Assembly (NCBI GenBank): GCA_035630295.1
Contig: DASQKY010000042.1
Span: 310,001-374,000 of the forward strand
Length of the DNA: 64,000 nt
DNA from: Acidimicrobiales bacterium
Lineage (GTDB): Bacteria > Actinomycetota > Acidimicrobiia > Acidimicrobiales > Iamiaceae
Direction of reading: 5' to 3'
The translations under genes and the position numbers were made by a program. A model generated the notes under the pieces. It did not search any database and was not told the origin of the DNA. It was given only the letters and a program-made list of their open reading frames with translations. This document shows positions 53,027 through 61,538 of the stretch, in pieces. Position 1 is the first letter of the stretch. Each line of letters begins with the position of its first letter.

Positions 53027-56000
53027 TGCGAACGACCAGGACGGCCGCAGCAGTGGTGGCGGGGGTGCTGGCCCTGGTGCTGATGCCCCTCGCCACGCCG
53101 ACCGCCTCCGCAGCCCCCAGCGGCTCCGGAACGCCGCGGGCGGCCAAGTCGTTCACGCTGTCCATGGTCGAGGGCGAGGGCACCCTGACCCTGCGGGGCG
53201 GCGAGCCCCGCCAGCTGGAGAACCCCACCAGCGTCTCCGGCACCGTCGACGCCGCCGACCCCGAGGCCCTCGACACGGGCACCGGAGCGGTCACCAACGG
53301 TTCCTTCACGACGCCCGAGATGCACATCCAGCAGCGGCTCACCGCGCCACCCGATCCGGTGACGGCGACGGTCTACATCGACGCCACCTTCACCCAGGTG
53401 ACGCCGGGCAACCTCACCGGCACGGTCGACGCTGAGGGGACCGTCACGCTGTCGACCGCGCTGCGCGTCGACCTGCACGTCGAGGTGGGCCGCAACCCCA
53501 CCCTGATCACCACCGACTGCTCCAGCTCCCCGGTCAACCTGACGCTCGGCTCGCCGGACGGACAGCCGTGGAACCCCGAGACGGGTCAGGTCACGCTGTC
53601 GAACGGCAACTTCACGATCCCCGAGTTCGGCAACTGCGAGGCGAACGTCCAGGGCGCCATCAACGAGCAGCTGGCCGGCCCCGGCCACGCCATCTCGCTC
53701 GCCCTCGAGGGCGACCTCCCGCTGCCCGAGAACGAGCGCGAGAAGACCATCACCGACCTCGTCGTGACGCCCGAGGGCGGCACCCGCGTGGGCCAGGACG
53801 TGACGCTGGCCGCCACCGTCGCCCCCGGTCCCGACGTCACCGTCGACGACGACCCGACCGGCATCGTCGAGTTCCGCGACGGCGCCCAGGTGCTCGACAC
53901 CATCCCCTTGGAGGCCGACGGCACCGCCGAGCTGGTCACCGACCGCCTCGGAGCCGGCACCCTCTCACTGACCGCCCGCTACCTGGGCGACCCCGTCTTC
54001 GGGCGCAGCGGCTCCGATCCCGTGACCCACGTCGTCTCGGCCAACCCGGCCCTGACCTGGGACCTGCCGTCGACGGTGGAGCTGTTCGGGGCACCGACGG
54101 ACTTCACCGTCGAGGCCACCAACACCGGCCTGGGCCGACTGCTCGCGAACACCCGCCTGGACGTCACCCTTCAGCGGGCCCAGGGCACCCAGAACATCGC
54201 TCCGGTGGGGACGGACCCTCGCATCGTCCTCGAGCAGGTCGACGGCGACACGGTCACGCCCATCCCGCTGACCGTGGCGGGCACCGGCTCGAACCAGACG
54301 CTCACCTGGTCCATCGGCGCCGGCACCGGTGTGCCCCTCGCCCCCGGGACCACCCTCGAGGAGATGCTGCGGCTGACCTTCCCGAACGTGGGCACCGCGT
54401 CGCCCACCGCCTGCGGCAACACCAACCGCCTGTGCCCCGGCCCGTTGAAGGTCACGTTCGCCATCCAGCTGGTCGACCCCGGCACGGGCGCGATCACCGA
54501 CACCGTCGCCTCCGAGACCGGACAGACCGTGATGGTCGAGGCCGCCCGACGCGTCGCCACCATCGCCGCGGGCAACGTCGGCATCCCCCCGGTCGTCCCG
54601 CCCATCCCGGCCATCTCCCCCCACACCGTGCGGGCCGGCAACAACATCTCCCTCAACGCCTTGTTCGTGGGCCCGAACGTGGGCGGGGTGGGCCCGACCG
54701 GGACGATGAGCTTCAGCATCGACGGCACGCCAGTCGGCGTGCTGCCCCCCCAGGCGGGGCTGTCGGCCGGCTACCAGCTGTCGGTGGCGTGCTGCAGCAA
54801 CCCCAACTACTCGGTTCCCGTGCCGCGGAACATCCCGGCGGGCGCCCACACCCTCGAGCTGCGCTACTCGGGGAACGACATGTTCCTCCCGGCCATCAAC
54901 AGCTTCACCTTCCAGGTGGCGCCCTCGTTGGGCCCGATCTACGAGTGCGAGCGCACCCTGCTCGGGGTCAGCTACGTGGGCCGGGCCAACGTGGTCGTCC
55001 AAGGCTCGCTCCCGGCCACCGTGGCCGCGGGTGACACCGTCCCGGTCAGCCACCCCACCCTGCGGATGCTGCTCGACCGCGGGCCCAGCGTGACCAACGC
55101 CCTGAACGAGGTGGTCAGCGAGTACACCGGCATCGAGGTCGTCTACAACGTCGACGGCACCAGCACCTCGACGGGAGCCACCCGCACCAACAACACTCGC
55201 ATGACCGCGGCGGGCGACCCGGACCAGGTGATCGAGCTCCCGGGCCTGGCCATGGCCGTCACCATCGACGGCGACCCCGGTGAGGTCGTCCCCGTGACCA
55301 TCGAGGAGTTCCGGATCACGTTCGATGGCATCGGGGCCGCGCTGACCTGCAAGCCCCTGGGCGACACGGCCCTCGTCGACACCGTGACCGTCGCCGGCAC
55401 CACCCTGTCGGTCACCCCTGGCGGCCCGGTGCGCAGCGGGGCCGCGGTGACCCTCGAGGCCGCGGCGGCGCCCTTCTCGGGTGGCGTGGTCGAGTTCCGT
55501 GACGGGACCGACACCATCGGGGTCGTCCCGGTGAACGCCGAGGGCGAAGCCACCATGGTCACCACGGCGCTGGCCGCCGGTGAGCGGTCGTTGACCGCCC
55601 GCTACTTCGGTGGCTTCGCCGTCCCGTCCACCACCTCTGATGTGGTGGCTCTGACGGTCGTGCCCATCGACTGCGCGCCGTTCGTCGGGGCGGGCAACGG
55701 CAACGTGGTGCGCCTGGTGTACATGGATCTGCTCCACCGCTGCCCCGACCAGGCCGGCTTCGACCACTGGAAGGCCCGACTCGACACGGGCACGCCGCGC
55801 GCCGTCTTCGCCCGCGCCATCTCCAGTTCGGCCGAGGCCCGCGGGGTCATCGTGGATGACGCCTACGAGATGATGCTGGGTCGCCAACCCGATGTTCCGG
55901 GCCGGGCCTACTGGGTGCAGTGGTTGGGGGAGAACGGCCGGTATGACGCGCTGGTCGCCAGCCTCGGCGGGTCGGAGGAGTTCTGGCGGCTCGCCGGGAG

Positions 56001-56328
56001 CACCGACGAGGGCTTCGTCGAGCGGGTGTACCAGCGGATCCTGCTGCGGGCCGCGGACCCCGACGGCCTCGCCTACTGGGTGGGTCGTCTCGAGGGTGGC
56101 ATGGCGCGTCGGGCTCTGGTGAGTCGCTTGGTGAACCTGGATGAGCCGTTGGGTCGCCTGGTGGACGATTCCTACGCCGAGATCTTGGACGGGGTGCCGA
56201 CCAGCGCGGAGCGTTCGGAGGGGATCGCCTACCTGCGCGCCACCGGGAGCCGGTCTGGCCTCCACGCCCGGTTGATCGGCAGCCAGGCGTTCCAGGACCG
56301 CGCTCAGGGGCTTCCCAACTTCGATTGA
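53026..56328 (+). CDS. Large secreted Ig-like repeat protein with C-terminal DUF4214 domains
   Basis: 1100 residues from GTG 53026 (a TTG one codon earlier is possible). A signal peptide of about 27 residues ends near ATPTASA. Several beta-sandwich repeats follow: two clear bacterial Ig-like (Big_3 type) domains, at about 245-340 and about 785-885, share FRDG...L.A.Y-type ends (GIVEFRDGAQVLDT, GGVVEFRDGTDTIG; LTARYLGD, LTARYFGG), with another near 530-640. The last 220 residues contain DUF4214 units (VYMDLLHRCPDQAGFDHWKARL, RVYQRILLRAADPDGLAYWV). Such proteins are common in Acidimicrobiia and are thought to act at the cell surface; adhesion or matrix roles are inference. A strong hairpin follows the gene. 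Confidence 0.85.
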   Translation: MRTTRTAAAVVAGVLALVLMPLATPTASAAPSGSGTPRAAKSFTLSMVEGEGTLTLRGGEPRQLENPTSVSGTVDAADPEALDTGTGAVTNGSFTTPEMHIQQRLTAPPDPVTATVYIDATFTQVTPGNLTGTVDAEGTVTLSTALRVDLHVEVGRNPTLITTDCSSSPVNLTLGSPDGQPWNPETGQVTLSNGNFTIPEFGNCEANVQGAINEQLAGPGHAISLALEGDLPLPENEREKTITDLVVTPEGGTRVGQDVTLAATVAPGPDVTVDDDPTGIVEFRDGAQVLDTIPLEADGTAELVTDRLGAGTLSLTARYLGDPVFGRSGSDPVTHVVSANPALTWDLPSTVELFGAPTDFTVEATNTGLGRLLANTRLDVTLQRAQGTQNIAPVGTDPRIVLEQVDGDTVTPIPLTVAGTGSNQTLTWSIGAGTGVPLAPGTTLEEMLRLTFPNVGTASPTACGNTNRLCPGPLKVTFAIQLVDPGTGAITDTVASETGQTVMVEAARRVATIAAGNVGIPPVVPPIPAISPHTVRAGNNISLNALFVGPNVGGVGPTGTMSFSIDGTPVGVLPPQAGLSAGYQLSVACCSNPNYSVPVPRNIPAGAHTLELRYSGNDMFLPAINSFTFQVAPSLGPIYECERTLLGVSYVGRANVVVQGSLPATVAAGDTVPVSHPTLRMLLDRGPSVTNALNEVVSEYTGIEVVYNVDGTSTSTGATRTNNTRMTAAGDPDQVIELPGLAMAVTIDGDPGEVVPVTIEEFRITFDGIGAALTCKPLGDTALVDTVTVAGTTLSVTPGGPVRSGAAVTLEAAAAPFSGGVVEFRDGTDTIGVVPVNAEGEATMVTTALAAGERSLTARYFGGFAVPSTTSDVVALTVVPIDCAPFVGAGNGNVVRLVYMDLLHRCPDQAGFDHWKARLDTGTPRAVFARAISSSAEARGVIVDDAYEMMLGRQPDVPGRAYWVQWLGENGRYDALVASLGGSEEFWRLAGSTDEGFVERVYQRILLRAADPDGLAYWVGRLEGGMARRALVSRLVNLDEPLGRLVDDSYAEILDGVPTSAERSEGIAYLRATGSRSGLHARLIGSQAFQDRAQGLPNFD

Positions 56329-56338
56329 CGCCAGCTCT

Positions 56339-56377
56339 GCTGATCGGGTCCGCCTCCCTGAGGCGGTCCCGATCAGC
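56339..56377 (+). terminator. Strong hairpin after the Ig-like/DUF4214 gene
   Basis: GCTGATCGGG-T-CCGCCT pairs with AGGCGG-T-CCCGATCAGC around a 5-base loop: 16 base pairs with one T-T mismatch. It begins 11 bases after the stop codon. There is no clear U-run, as is often so in high-GC actinobacteria. Confidence 0.7.
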
Positions 56378-56553
56378 GTTCGGTGCACCGGCCTGTCGTG
56401 CGGGTGCACCGGTTGAGCCCGGGTTGCTCTTCCTGCCGGGAGCGAACCGATCAGGCTCACAGCTCGACCGCCCGCACCCGTCCCCCCGGGTGCGGGCGGT
56501 CGCGGTTCTGCCCCATGCCATCGGTCCGTTCGGACCTGTGCCACGCTCGGGGT

Positions 56554-57798
56554 GTGGCCGAGGTCTCCGATCCCGACGACGACCGCCAGCGAGCGGAGGT
56601 GCCGGCGGCCACCGGGGCCGGGCCGGGCACCAGCCGGCGAGCGGTGCTGGCCGGGGGGTTGGCCGGGGCCGGGGTGGCCGCGGCGGTGGGGTTGGCCCTG
56701 GGGCGCGACGGGGAGACGGAGAGGCCGGCGCCGTTGCCGGCGGGCACGCCGCCCGGGGGGTGGCGGGACGCCAGCCGGGACCACGGGGCCCGGGGCACCG
56801 GCGAGGGCGACGACCGGGCCGCCCTGCAGGACGCCATCGACGGCGCCGCCAGCGGGGGGACGGGACGGGCCCGGGGCGGCGTGGTCCACCTGGGGCCCGG
56901 CGTCTACCCCATCAGCGGGAGCCTGCACCTGCGCACCGGCGTGACGCTGTGGGGGGCGGGGCCGGCCACCGTGATCCGGCTCCTGCCCGGGCCTGACGAG
57001 CCGGCCATCGTCATCGAGAGCGACGCCGACGGCACCCCCGTCTCCTACGCCGCGGTGCGCAGCCTGACCCTGGACGGCTCCACCGGTGACCAGAGCAAGG
57101 GCCGCCACGGCATCGCCATCCGCAGCGACAACAGCGGGTCGCGCACGCCCTACACCGGCAGCGACTCCTTCCCCCTGGTGGCCGACGTGTGGGTCGTCTA
57201 CTTCGGGGGCCACGGCCTGGCCATCGGCGTCGACCCCGAGGGGGGCACGGCCAACGTGCGGGGCGCCCGCGGCGATCGGGTCACCGTGTTCGAGTGCGCC
57301 AAGGCGGCCGAGGGCGGCGACCGGGCCGGCATCTTCGTGGCCGGCTCCGACGGGTCGTTCGTGGCCTGCGACGTGGCCGGGTGCGGGGGCCCGGGCTTCG
57401 ACGTGGTCCGGGCCAACAACCGCTTCGACGGGTGCAAGGCCTACTTCAACCGGACCGAGTTCCGCATCACCGGCTCACGCAACCAGCTGGCCAACTGCCA
57501 GGCCCAGGACGGCTTCGGCGACGGCTTCGTCCTGGGCGACGGGGGGGAGCCGGTCCGAGGCCTGTCCCTGGCCGGGTGCCAGGCCGACTCCAACGCCGGG
57601 GCCGGCTTCCGCCTGGACAGCGTGGAGGCCTCGTCGCTCAGCGGCCTCACGTCGTTCGTGCGGGAGGGCGTCGAGCCCGGCGGCCCCGGGGTGGTCATGG
57701 CCGGCACCAGCCGGTGCCTGGTGTCGGGGACGGTGGACGGCTTCCCCACTGCGGTCGAGGGCCGCAACGCCGACGGCACCACCCACCTGGTGACCTGA
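56554..57798 (+). CDS. Tat-exported right-handed beta-helix (pectate lyase-like) protein
   Basis: 414 residues from GTG 56554; a hexamer CACGCT ends 6 nt upstream. The frame is open further up, to 56383, but that part overlaps the terminator flank and has no family features. A twin-arginine signal (TSRRAVLAGGLAGAGVAAAVG) lies at about 26-47. The mature part starts with the pectate-lyase-3-like DHGARGTGEGDDRAALQDAI and GGVVHLGPGVYPISGSLHLRTGVTL, then parallel beta-helix coils with repeated N/D-G turns. Related proteins bind or cleave polysaccharides. No catalytic residues can be assigned by eye. Confidence 0.82.
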   Translation: MAEVSDPDDDRQRAEVPAATGAGPGTSRRAVLAGGLAGAGVAAAVGLALGRDGETERPAPLPAGTPPGGWRDASRDHGARGTGEGDDRAALQDAIDGAASGGTGRARGGVVHLGPGVYPISGSLHLRTGVTLWGAGPATVIRLLPGPDEPAIVIESDADGTPVSYAAVRSLTLDGSTGDQSKGRHGIAIRSDNSGSRTPYTGSDSFPLVADVWVVYFGGHGLAIGVDPEGGTANVRGARGDRVTVFECAKAAEGGDRAGIFVAGSDGSFVACDVAGCGGPGFDVVRANNRFDGCKAYFNRTEFRITGSRNQLANCQAQDGFGDGFVLGDGGEPVRGLSLAGCQADSNAGAGFRLDSVEASSLSGLTSFVREGVEPGGPGVVMAGTSRCLVSGTVDGFPTAVEGRNADGTTHLVT

Positions 57799-57878
57799 TC
57801 GCAGTCGGACACGTCCGCCCTGCCCCGCCGGTGGACGCTCACCGTCTCTCGCCCGACCGGGCGAGGGGGACGCGAGAA

Positions 57879-57902
57879 GGCCGGGCCCCGAGGGGCCCGG
57901 CC
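57879..57902. terminator. Bidirectional terminator hairpin
   Basis: GGCCGGGCCCC and GGGGCCCGGCC form a perfect 11-bp stem with a GA loop between the convergent beta-helix and fasciclin genes. Confidence 0.75.
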
Positions 57903-57949
57903 TCCTGTTCGCTGATCGGCCCACCCTCACGACGGGTCGGGCCGGGGGA

Positions 57950-58651
57950 TCAGCTCGCCGGCATCAGCACCGTGTCGATGAGGTGCACGGTGGCGTTGGC
58001 GGTGGCCACGTTGCCGCACACCACGGTGGCGTCGCCGTTGATGGTGAAGGTGTCGCCCTCGCCCTCGATGGTGTCGGTGGCGCCGTTGAGGGCGGTGACC
58101 TCGCCGGCGGCGATCAGCTCGTCGATGTCCATCTTCCCCTCCACCACGTGCATCTGGAGGACGTCGGTCAGGGTGTCCATCTGCTCCGGGTCGGTGGTCA
58201 GGCTCTCGACCGTGCCCTCGGGCAGGGCCTCGAAGGCCGAGTTGATGGGGGCGAAGATGGTGTACTCGGCCGAGGTGTCGTTGAGGGCGTCGCCCAGATC
58301 GGCGGCGGTCACCGCGGCGACGAGGGTGGAGAGCAGGGGGTTGTTGCTGGCCGCGGTGGCGGCCGGGTCCTGGGCCATGCCGGCGCTGCTGCCGTCACCG
58401 TCGGCGGGGATCTCCGAGCAGGCAGCGCCCACCGGCTCGGCCACGTCGCCGCTCATGTCGTCACCGGACATGTCGTCGCCGGCCGTGGTCTCGGAGCCGG
58501 AGTCGCCAGCGGTGGTGGCGGCGTCGTCGGACTGCTCGGTGGTGTCGCCGGCGCTGGTGTCGTCGCCACCGTCGTCACCGCAGGCCGCGGCGACCAGGGA
58601 CAGGCAGGCCAGCAGGGCCAGGAGGGAGAGCAAGGGCTTCTTGGTACGCAT
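57950..58651 (-). CDS. Fasciclin-domain lipoprotein
   Basis: 233 residues. The signal peptide ends in LVAAAC with the lipidated C24. A low-complexity Asp/Thr/Ser linker (25-75) leads to one FAS1 domain (about 95-232), with YTIFAPINSAFEALPEGTVESL, VLQMHVVEGKMDIDEL and ATVHLIDTVLMPAS, the H1 and H2 conserved boxes. FAS1 domains mediate cell-surface adhesion, as in the mycobacterial MPT70/83 proteins. It lies downstream of a sulfite-oxidase-like gene in the same orientation, a pairing also seen in other actinobacteria. Confidence 0.93.
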   Translation of the reverse strand: MRTKKPLLSLLALLACLSLVAAACGDDGGDDTSAGDTTEQSDDAATTAGDSGSETTAGDDMSGDDMSGDVAEPVGAACSEIPADGDGSSAGMAQDPAATAASNNPLLSTLVAAVTAADLGDALNDTSAEYTIFAPINSAFEALPEGTVESLTTDPEQMDTLTDVLQMHVVEGKMDIDELIAAGEVTALNGATDTIEGEGDTFTINGDATVVCGNVATANATVHLIDTVLMPAS

Positions 58652-58783
58652 GGGGAGGGGTTCCTCTCGAGGGTGGGGGGCGACCTCTGGTCACATCCGG
58701 CGTCCCCGTCGGGGGGCGCTGGGGTGGGTTCGGGGCTCGACACGCCGCGGATGGGTCCGGGGCGGATGTCGGGGCTCGACGCC

Positions 58784-60508
58784 TCAGTCCCCGATGGTCA
58801 TGCGGACCTTGTGCCACCCCGTGGCCCCGCTGGGCAGGGGGGCGCGGCGCTCCTCCGGCTGGGTCTCGCCGCGGCCGTCGGTGGCCCGCACCTCCAGGGT
58901 GTGGCCCCCAGGAGGGGCGTCGTCCCAGCGGTGGGTCCACTGCCGCCAGGTGTCCTTGTTCAGCTCGTCGGACAGCTCCACCTCGATCCACTCCTCGCCG
59001 TCGATGCGCAGCTCCACCTTCTCGATGCCCCGGGTCTGGGCCCAGGCCACGCCGCCGATCATGAGGGTGCCGGCCGGGTACGTCTTCAGGCTGCGGGGGG
59101 TGTCGATGCGGCTCATGGTGCGGATGGGGGCCTGCTCGGCGTAGCCCCGGGGCACCCAGTAGCTGTCGAAGGCGTCGAAGGTGGTCAGCTCCACCTCGAC
59201 CAGCCACTTCACCGCCGAGAGGTAGCCGTAGATGCCCGGGGTGACCAGCCGCACCGGGTAGCCGTGGCTGAGGGGGAGGGGTTCGCCGTTCATGCCCACG
59301 GCCACGATGCAGTCGCGGTCGTACGCCGCCTCCAGGGGGAAGCCGCCGGTGTAGCGGTCCTGGGAGCGGCCCACGATCTGGTCGGCGCCGGCCCGCACCC
59401 CGGCCTCGTCCAGCAGGTCGCGCAGGGGGAAGCCCAGCCACCGGGCGTTGCCCACCAACTTGTCGCCGATCTGGTTGGAGATGCAGGTGAGGGTGATGTC
59501 GTACTCCTGGAGCTCGCGTCCCACCAGCTCCTCCCAGGTGATGTCCAGCTCGTCGTCGACCATGCCCGTCACCTTCAACCGGTAGCTGTCGGTGGTCAGC
59601 TGCGGGATCCGCAGGGCGGTGTCGATCCGGTAGAAGTCGCGGTTGGGGGTGATGAACGGGGCCACGCCCTCGGGGTTCGGGGCCACCGCCCGGGTCACCG
59701 GGGCGAGCGGGTCGGCCGGGCGGGGCAGGGTGAGAGCGGCACGATCGGCGGCGGCCGAGCTCCGGCCCTGGAGGCGGCGGCCGGCGGCGGCGGCCGCCCC
59801 GGCCAGGACCACGGTGGTCCCCGCCCCGATCAGGAACCGGCGCCGGGGCGGGAGCTCGTCCGGCGGGCGGACGCCGGGCTCGCCGGCCACCAGCACGCCG
59901 GTGACGGCCGGGGCGCGGTCCGGGTCGTCGGCCCCACCGCCGGGGCCCGGGAGGATGGGCCCGGTGTCGGTGGTGGACGGCGCCGCCCCGGCCTCCCCTG
60001 CCGTGGCCTCGACGCCGGCCCGGGGGGGCAGGGCCGGAGGGCACAGCACGGCGATCACGCCCACCGCCGCCATCGCCCCCAGCAGCGATGGCCACACCGC
60101 CAGGACCAGGGAGATGGCCTCCTGGCGGCGGGTGGCCAGGACGCCGAGCAGGGCCACCGCAGCCACGATGCCGGCCGCCATCTTGGGGAGGCGCCGGGCC
60201 AGAGGGCCCAGGGCCATGCCCAGGAGGAGGAGCAGGACCAGCGTGCCGATGATCAGGGCCGGCTTGTCGTTGGTGCCGAAGGTGTCGATGGCGAAGTCCT
60301 TCATGGGCTTCGGGGCCCGGTCGATCACCTCGCCCCCCACGGCCACCACCGGCGACCCGGCCGAGGTGACGATCCCGCCCACCAGCTCGCCCACCGCCAC
60401 CCCGGACGCCGCGGCCAGCAGGCCGGCCAGCACGGCCCGCCCGGTGCCCGGCGAGGGGCGGAGCCGGGCCAGGCGGGGGTGGGCGGGGTCGGGGCGCGGA
60501 GAGGTCAC
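58784..60508 (-). CDS. Membrane-anchored sulfite-oxidase-like molybdopterin enzyme
   Basis: 574 residues from GTG 60508. The N-terminal part has about five membrane spans (from about 24 to 160), then a Pro-rich linker with a further hydrophobic stretch preceded by PRRRFLIG (about 227-247). The catalytic region from about 280 shows TPNRDFYRIDTALRIPQL, the molybdenum-ligand Cys C342 in LTCISNQIG, RWLGFPLRDLLDEAGV, LPLSHGYPVRLVTPG, and an Ig-like dimerisation domain to the end (GIEKVELRIDGEEW). It probably oxidises sulfite or an organic substrate, or repairs methionine sulfoxide like MsrP, outside the membrane. The true substrate is unknown. Confidence 0.92.
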   Translation of the reverse strand: MTSPRPDPAHPRLARLRPSPGTGRAVLAGLLAAASGVAVGELVGGIVTSAGSPVVAVGGEVIDRAPKPMKDFAIDTFGTNDKPALIIGTLVLLLLLGMALGPLARRLPKMAAGIVAAVALLGVLATRRQEAISLVLAVWPSLLGAMAAVGVIAVLCPPALPPRAGVEATAGEAGAAPSTTDTGPILPGPGGGADDPDRAPAVTGVLVAGEPGVRPPDELPPRRRFLIGAGTTVVLAGAAAAAGRRLQGRSSAAADRAALTLPRPADPLAPVTRAVAPNPEGVAPFITPNRDFYRIDTALRIPQLTTDSYRLKVTGMVDDELDITWEELVGRELQEYDITLTCISNQIGDKLVGNARWLGFPLRDLLDEAGVRAGADQIVGRSQDRYTGGFPLEAAYDRDCIVAVGMNGEPLPLSHGYPVRLVTPGIYGYLSAVKWLVEVELTTFDAFDSYWVPRGYAEQAPIRTMSRIDTPRSLKTYPAGTLMIGGVAWAQTRGIEKVELRIDGEEWIEVELSDELNKDTWRQWTHRWDDAPPGGHTLEVRATDGRGETQPEERRAPLPSGATGWHKVRMTIGD

Positions 60509-60559
60509 GTCCGGGGTTCGTGGCCGCCGGCCCGGCGGACTGGCCGTGTCGACCGTCGG

Positions 60560-61537
60560 CTAGCGCAGGCGCCAGGGGCGGGGGGCGGCCCCGGTGGCCA
60601 GGGTGGCCACCCGGACGGCGGCCTCGGCCTCGGCCTCGGGCGACCGGTGGCGGTTGGCCACCGCCCAGGCCGTGGCCCACAGGGCCCACACCTCGTCCAG
60701 GCCCTGGTCCCGGGCCACCTCGGTGAGGGGAGCGCCGTAGGCCGTGTCGAAGGCGGCCCGGTCCGAGGGGGGCCGCCCGTACCAGCGGGTGCCGGCGACG
60801 GTGGGGGCGGCGTCGTAGGCCCGCGGCCCCCAGCCGGCCAGCTCCAGGTCGATGGCCACCGGGCCGTCCCGGCCGACGATGGCGTTGCCGGCGTGCAGGT
60901 CGCCGTGGACGACGGCGCCGGCGCGCAGGTGGTCGGCTCCGGCTCCGGTGGTGGCGGCGTCGGCACCGCCCATCGCCTCGGCGGCGTCCCGCCAGACGTC
61001 CTCCAGGCGGGTGGCCTGGCTGCGGAGGACGGCCAGCTCGCCCTCGCCGGTGGCGCCCACCTCGACGGCCACGGCCACCTGGGCCAGGGCCGCGCCCACC
61101 GGGTCGCAGAGGGTGATGCCCCGGGGGTCGAGGCCGCTGGTCGAGCGGTGGAAGCGGGCGGCCAGGGCGCCGAGGGTGGCCGGGGCGACCTCGGCCGCGG
61201 GGTCGACGGGCGCCACCTCCCGCCACGCCGTCACGGCCCAGCCGTCGATCAGGGCCGGGCCGGCCAGGCACCGGGTGGCGGGGACCCCGGCGTCGGCCAA
61301 CAGCCCGGCCATGGCCACCTCCCGGCGGGGTCCGTCCAGCCCGTCGGGGCCGGCCACGGTCAGCACCCGCGAGGCCGGGAAGCGCACCACGTGGCGGCTG
61401 GCCGCCCGGATCTCCTGAGCGTCCTCGGGGTCGAGGCCGAAGGTGGCGGCCAGCGCGTCGAGGCCCGGCGGGGGAGCGCCCGCAGGCACGCCGGCCGGGC
61501 CGTCGGCCGGGCCACCGTCGGGCGGGCCGGGGCTCAC
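60560..61537 (-). CDS. Aminoglycoside phosphotransferase (APH) family kinase
   Basis: 325 residues from GTG 61537. The catalytic loop is VVHGDLHAGNAI (H211, D213, N218) and the metal-binding Asp is D230 in VAIDLELAG. The N-lobe is divergent, with no clear Lys motif. APH-like kinases phosphorylate small molecules such as choline, homoserine, sugars or antibiotics. The Ala/Pro-rich N-terminus is low complexity. It starts one base after the stop of the DUF885 gene, so the two are probably translated from one message. Resistance should not be inferred from the family name alone. Confidence 0.85.
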   Translation of the reverse strand: MSPGPPDGGPADGPAGVPAGAPPPGLDALAATFGLDPEDAQEIRAASRHVVRFPASRVLTVAGPDGLDGPRREVAMAGLLADAGVPATRCLAGPALIDGWAVTAWREVAPVDPAAEVAPATLGALAARFHRSTSGLDPRGITLCDPVGAALAQVAVAVEVGATGEGELAVLRSQATRLEDVWRDAAEAMGGADAATTGAGADHLRAGAVVHGDLHAGNAIVGRDGPVAIDLELAGWGPRAYDAAPTVAGTRWYGRPPSDRAAFDTAYGAPLTEVARDQGLDEVWALWATAWAVANRHRSPEAEAEAAVRVATLATGAAPRPWRLR

Positions 61538-61538
61538 G

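Noticed and set aside
60560-61537. Antibiotic resistance by the APH-like gene
   Set aside because: The family name covers many small-molecule kinases; N-lobe divergence and housekeeping context give no support for aminoglycoside modification.
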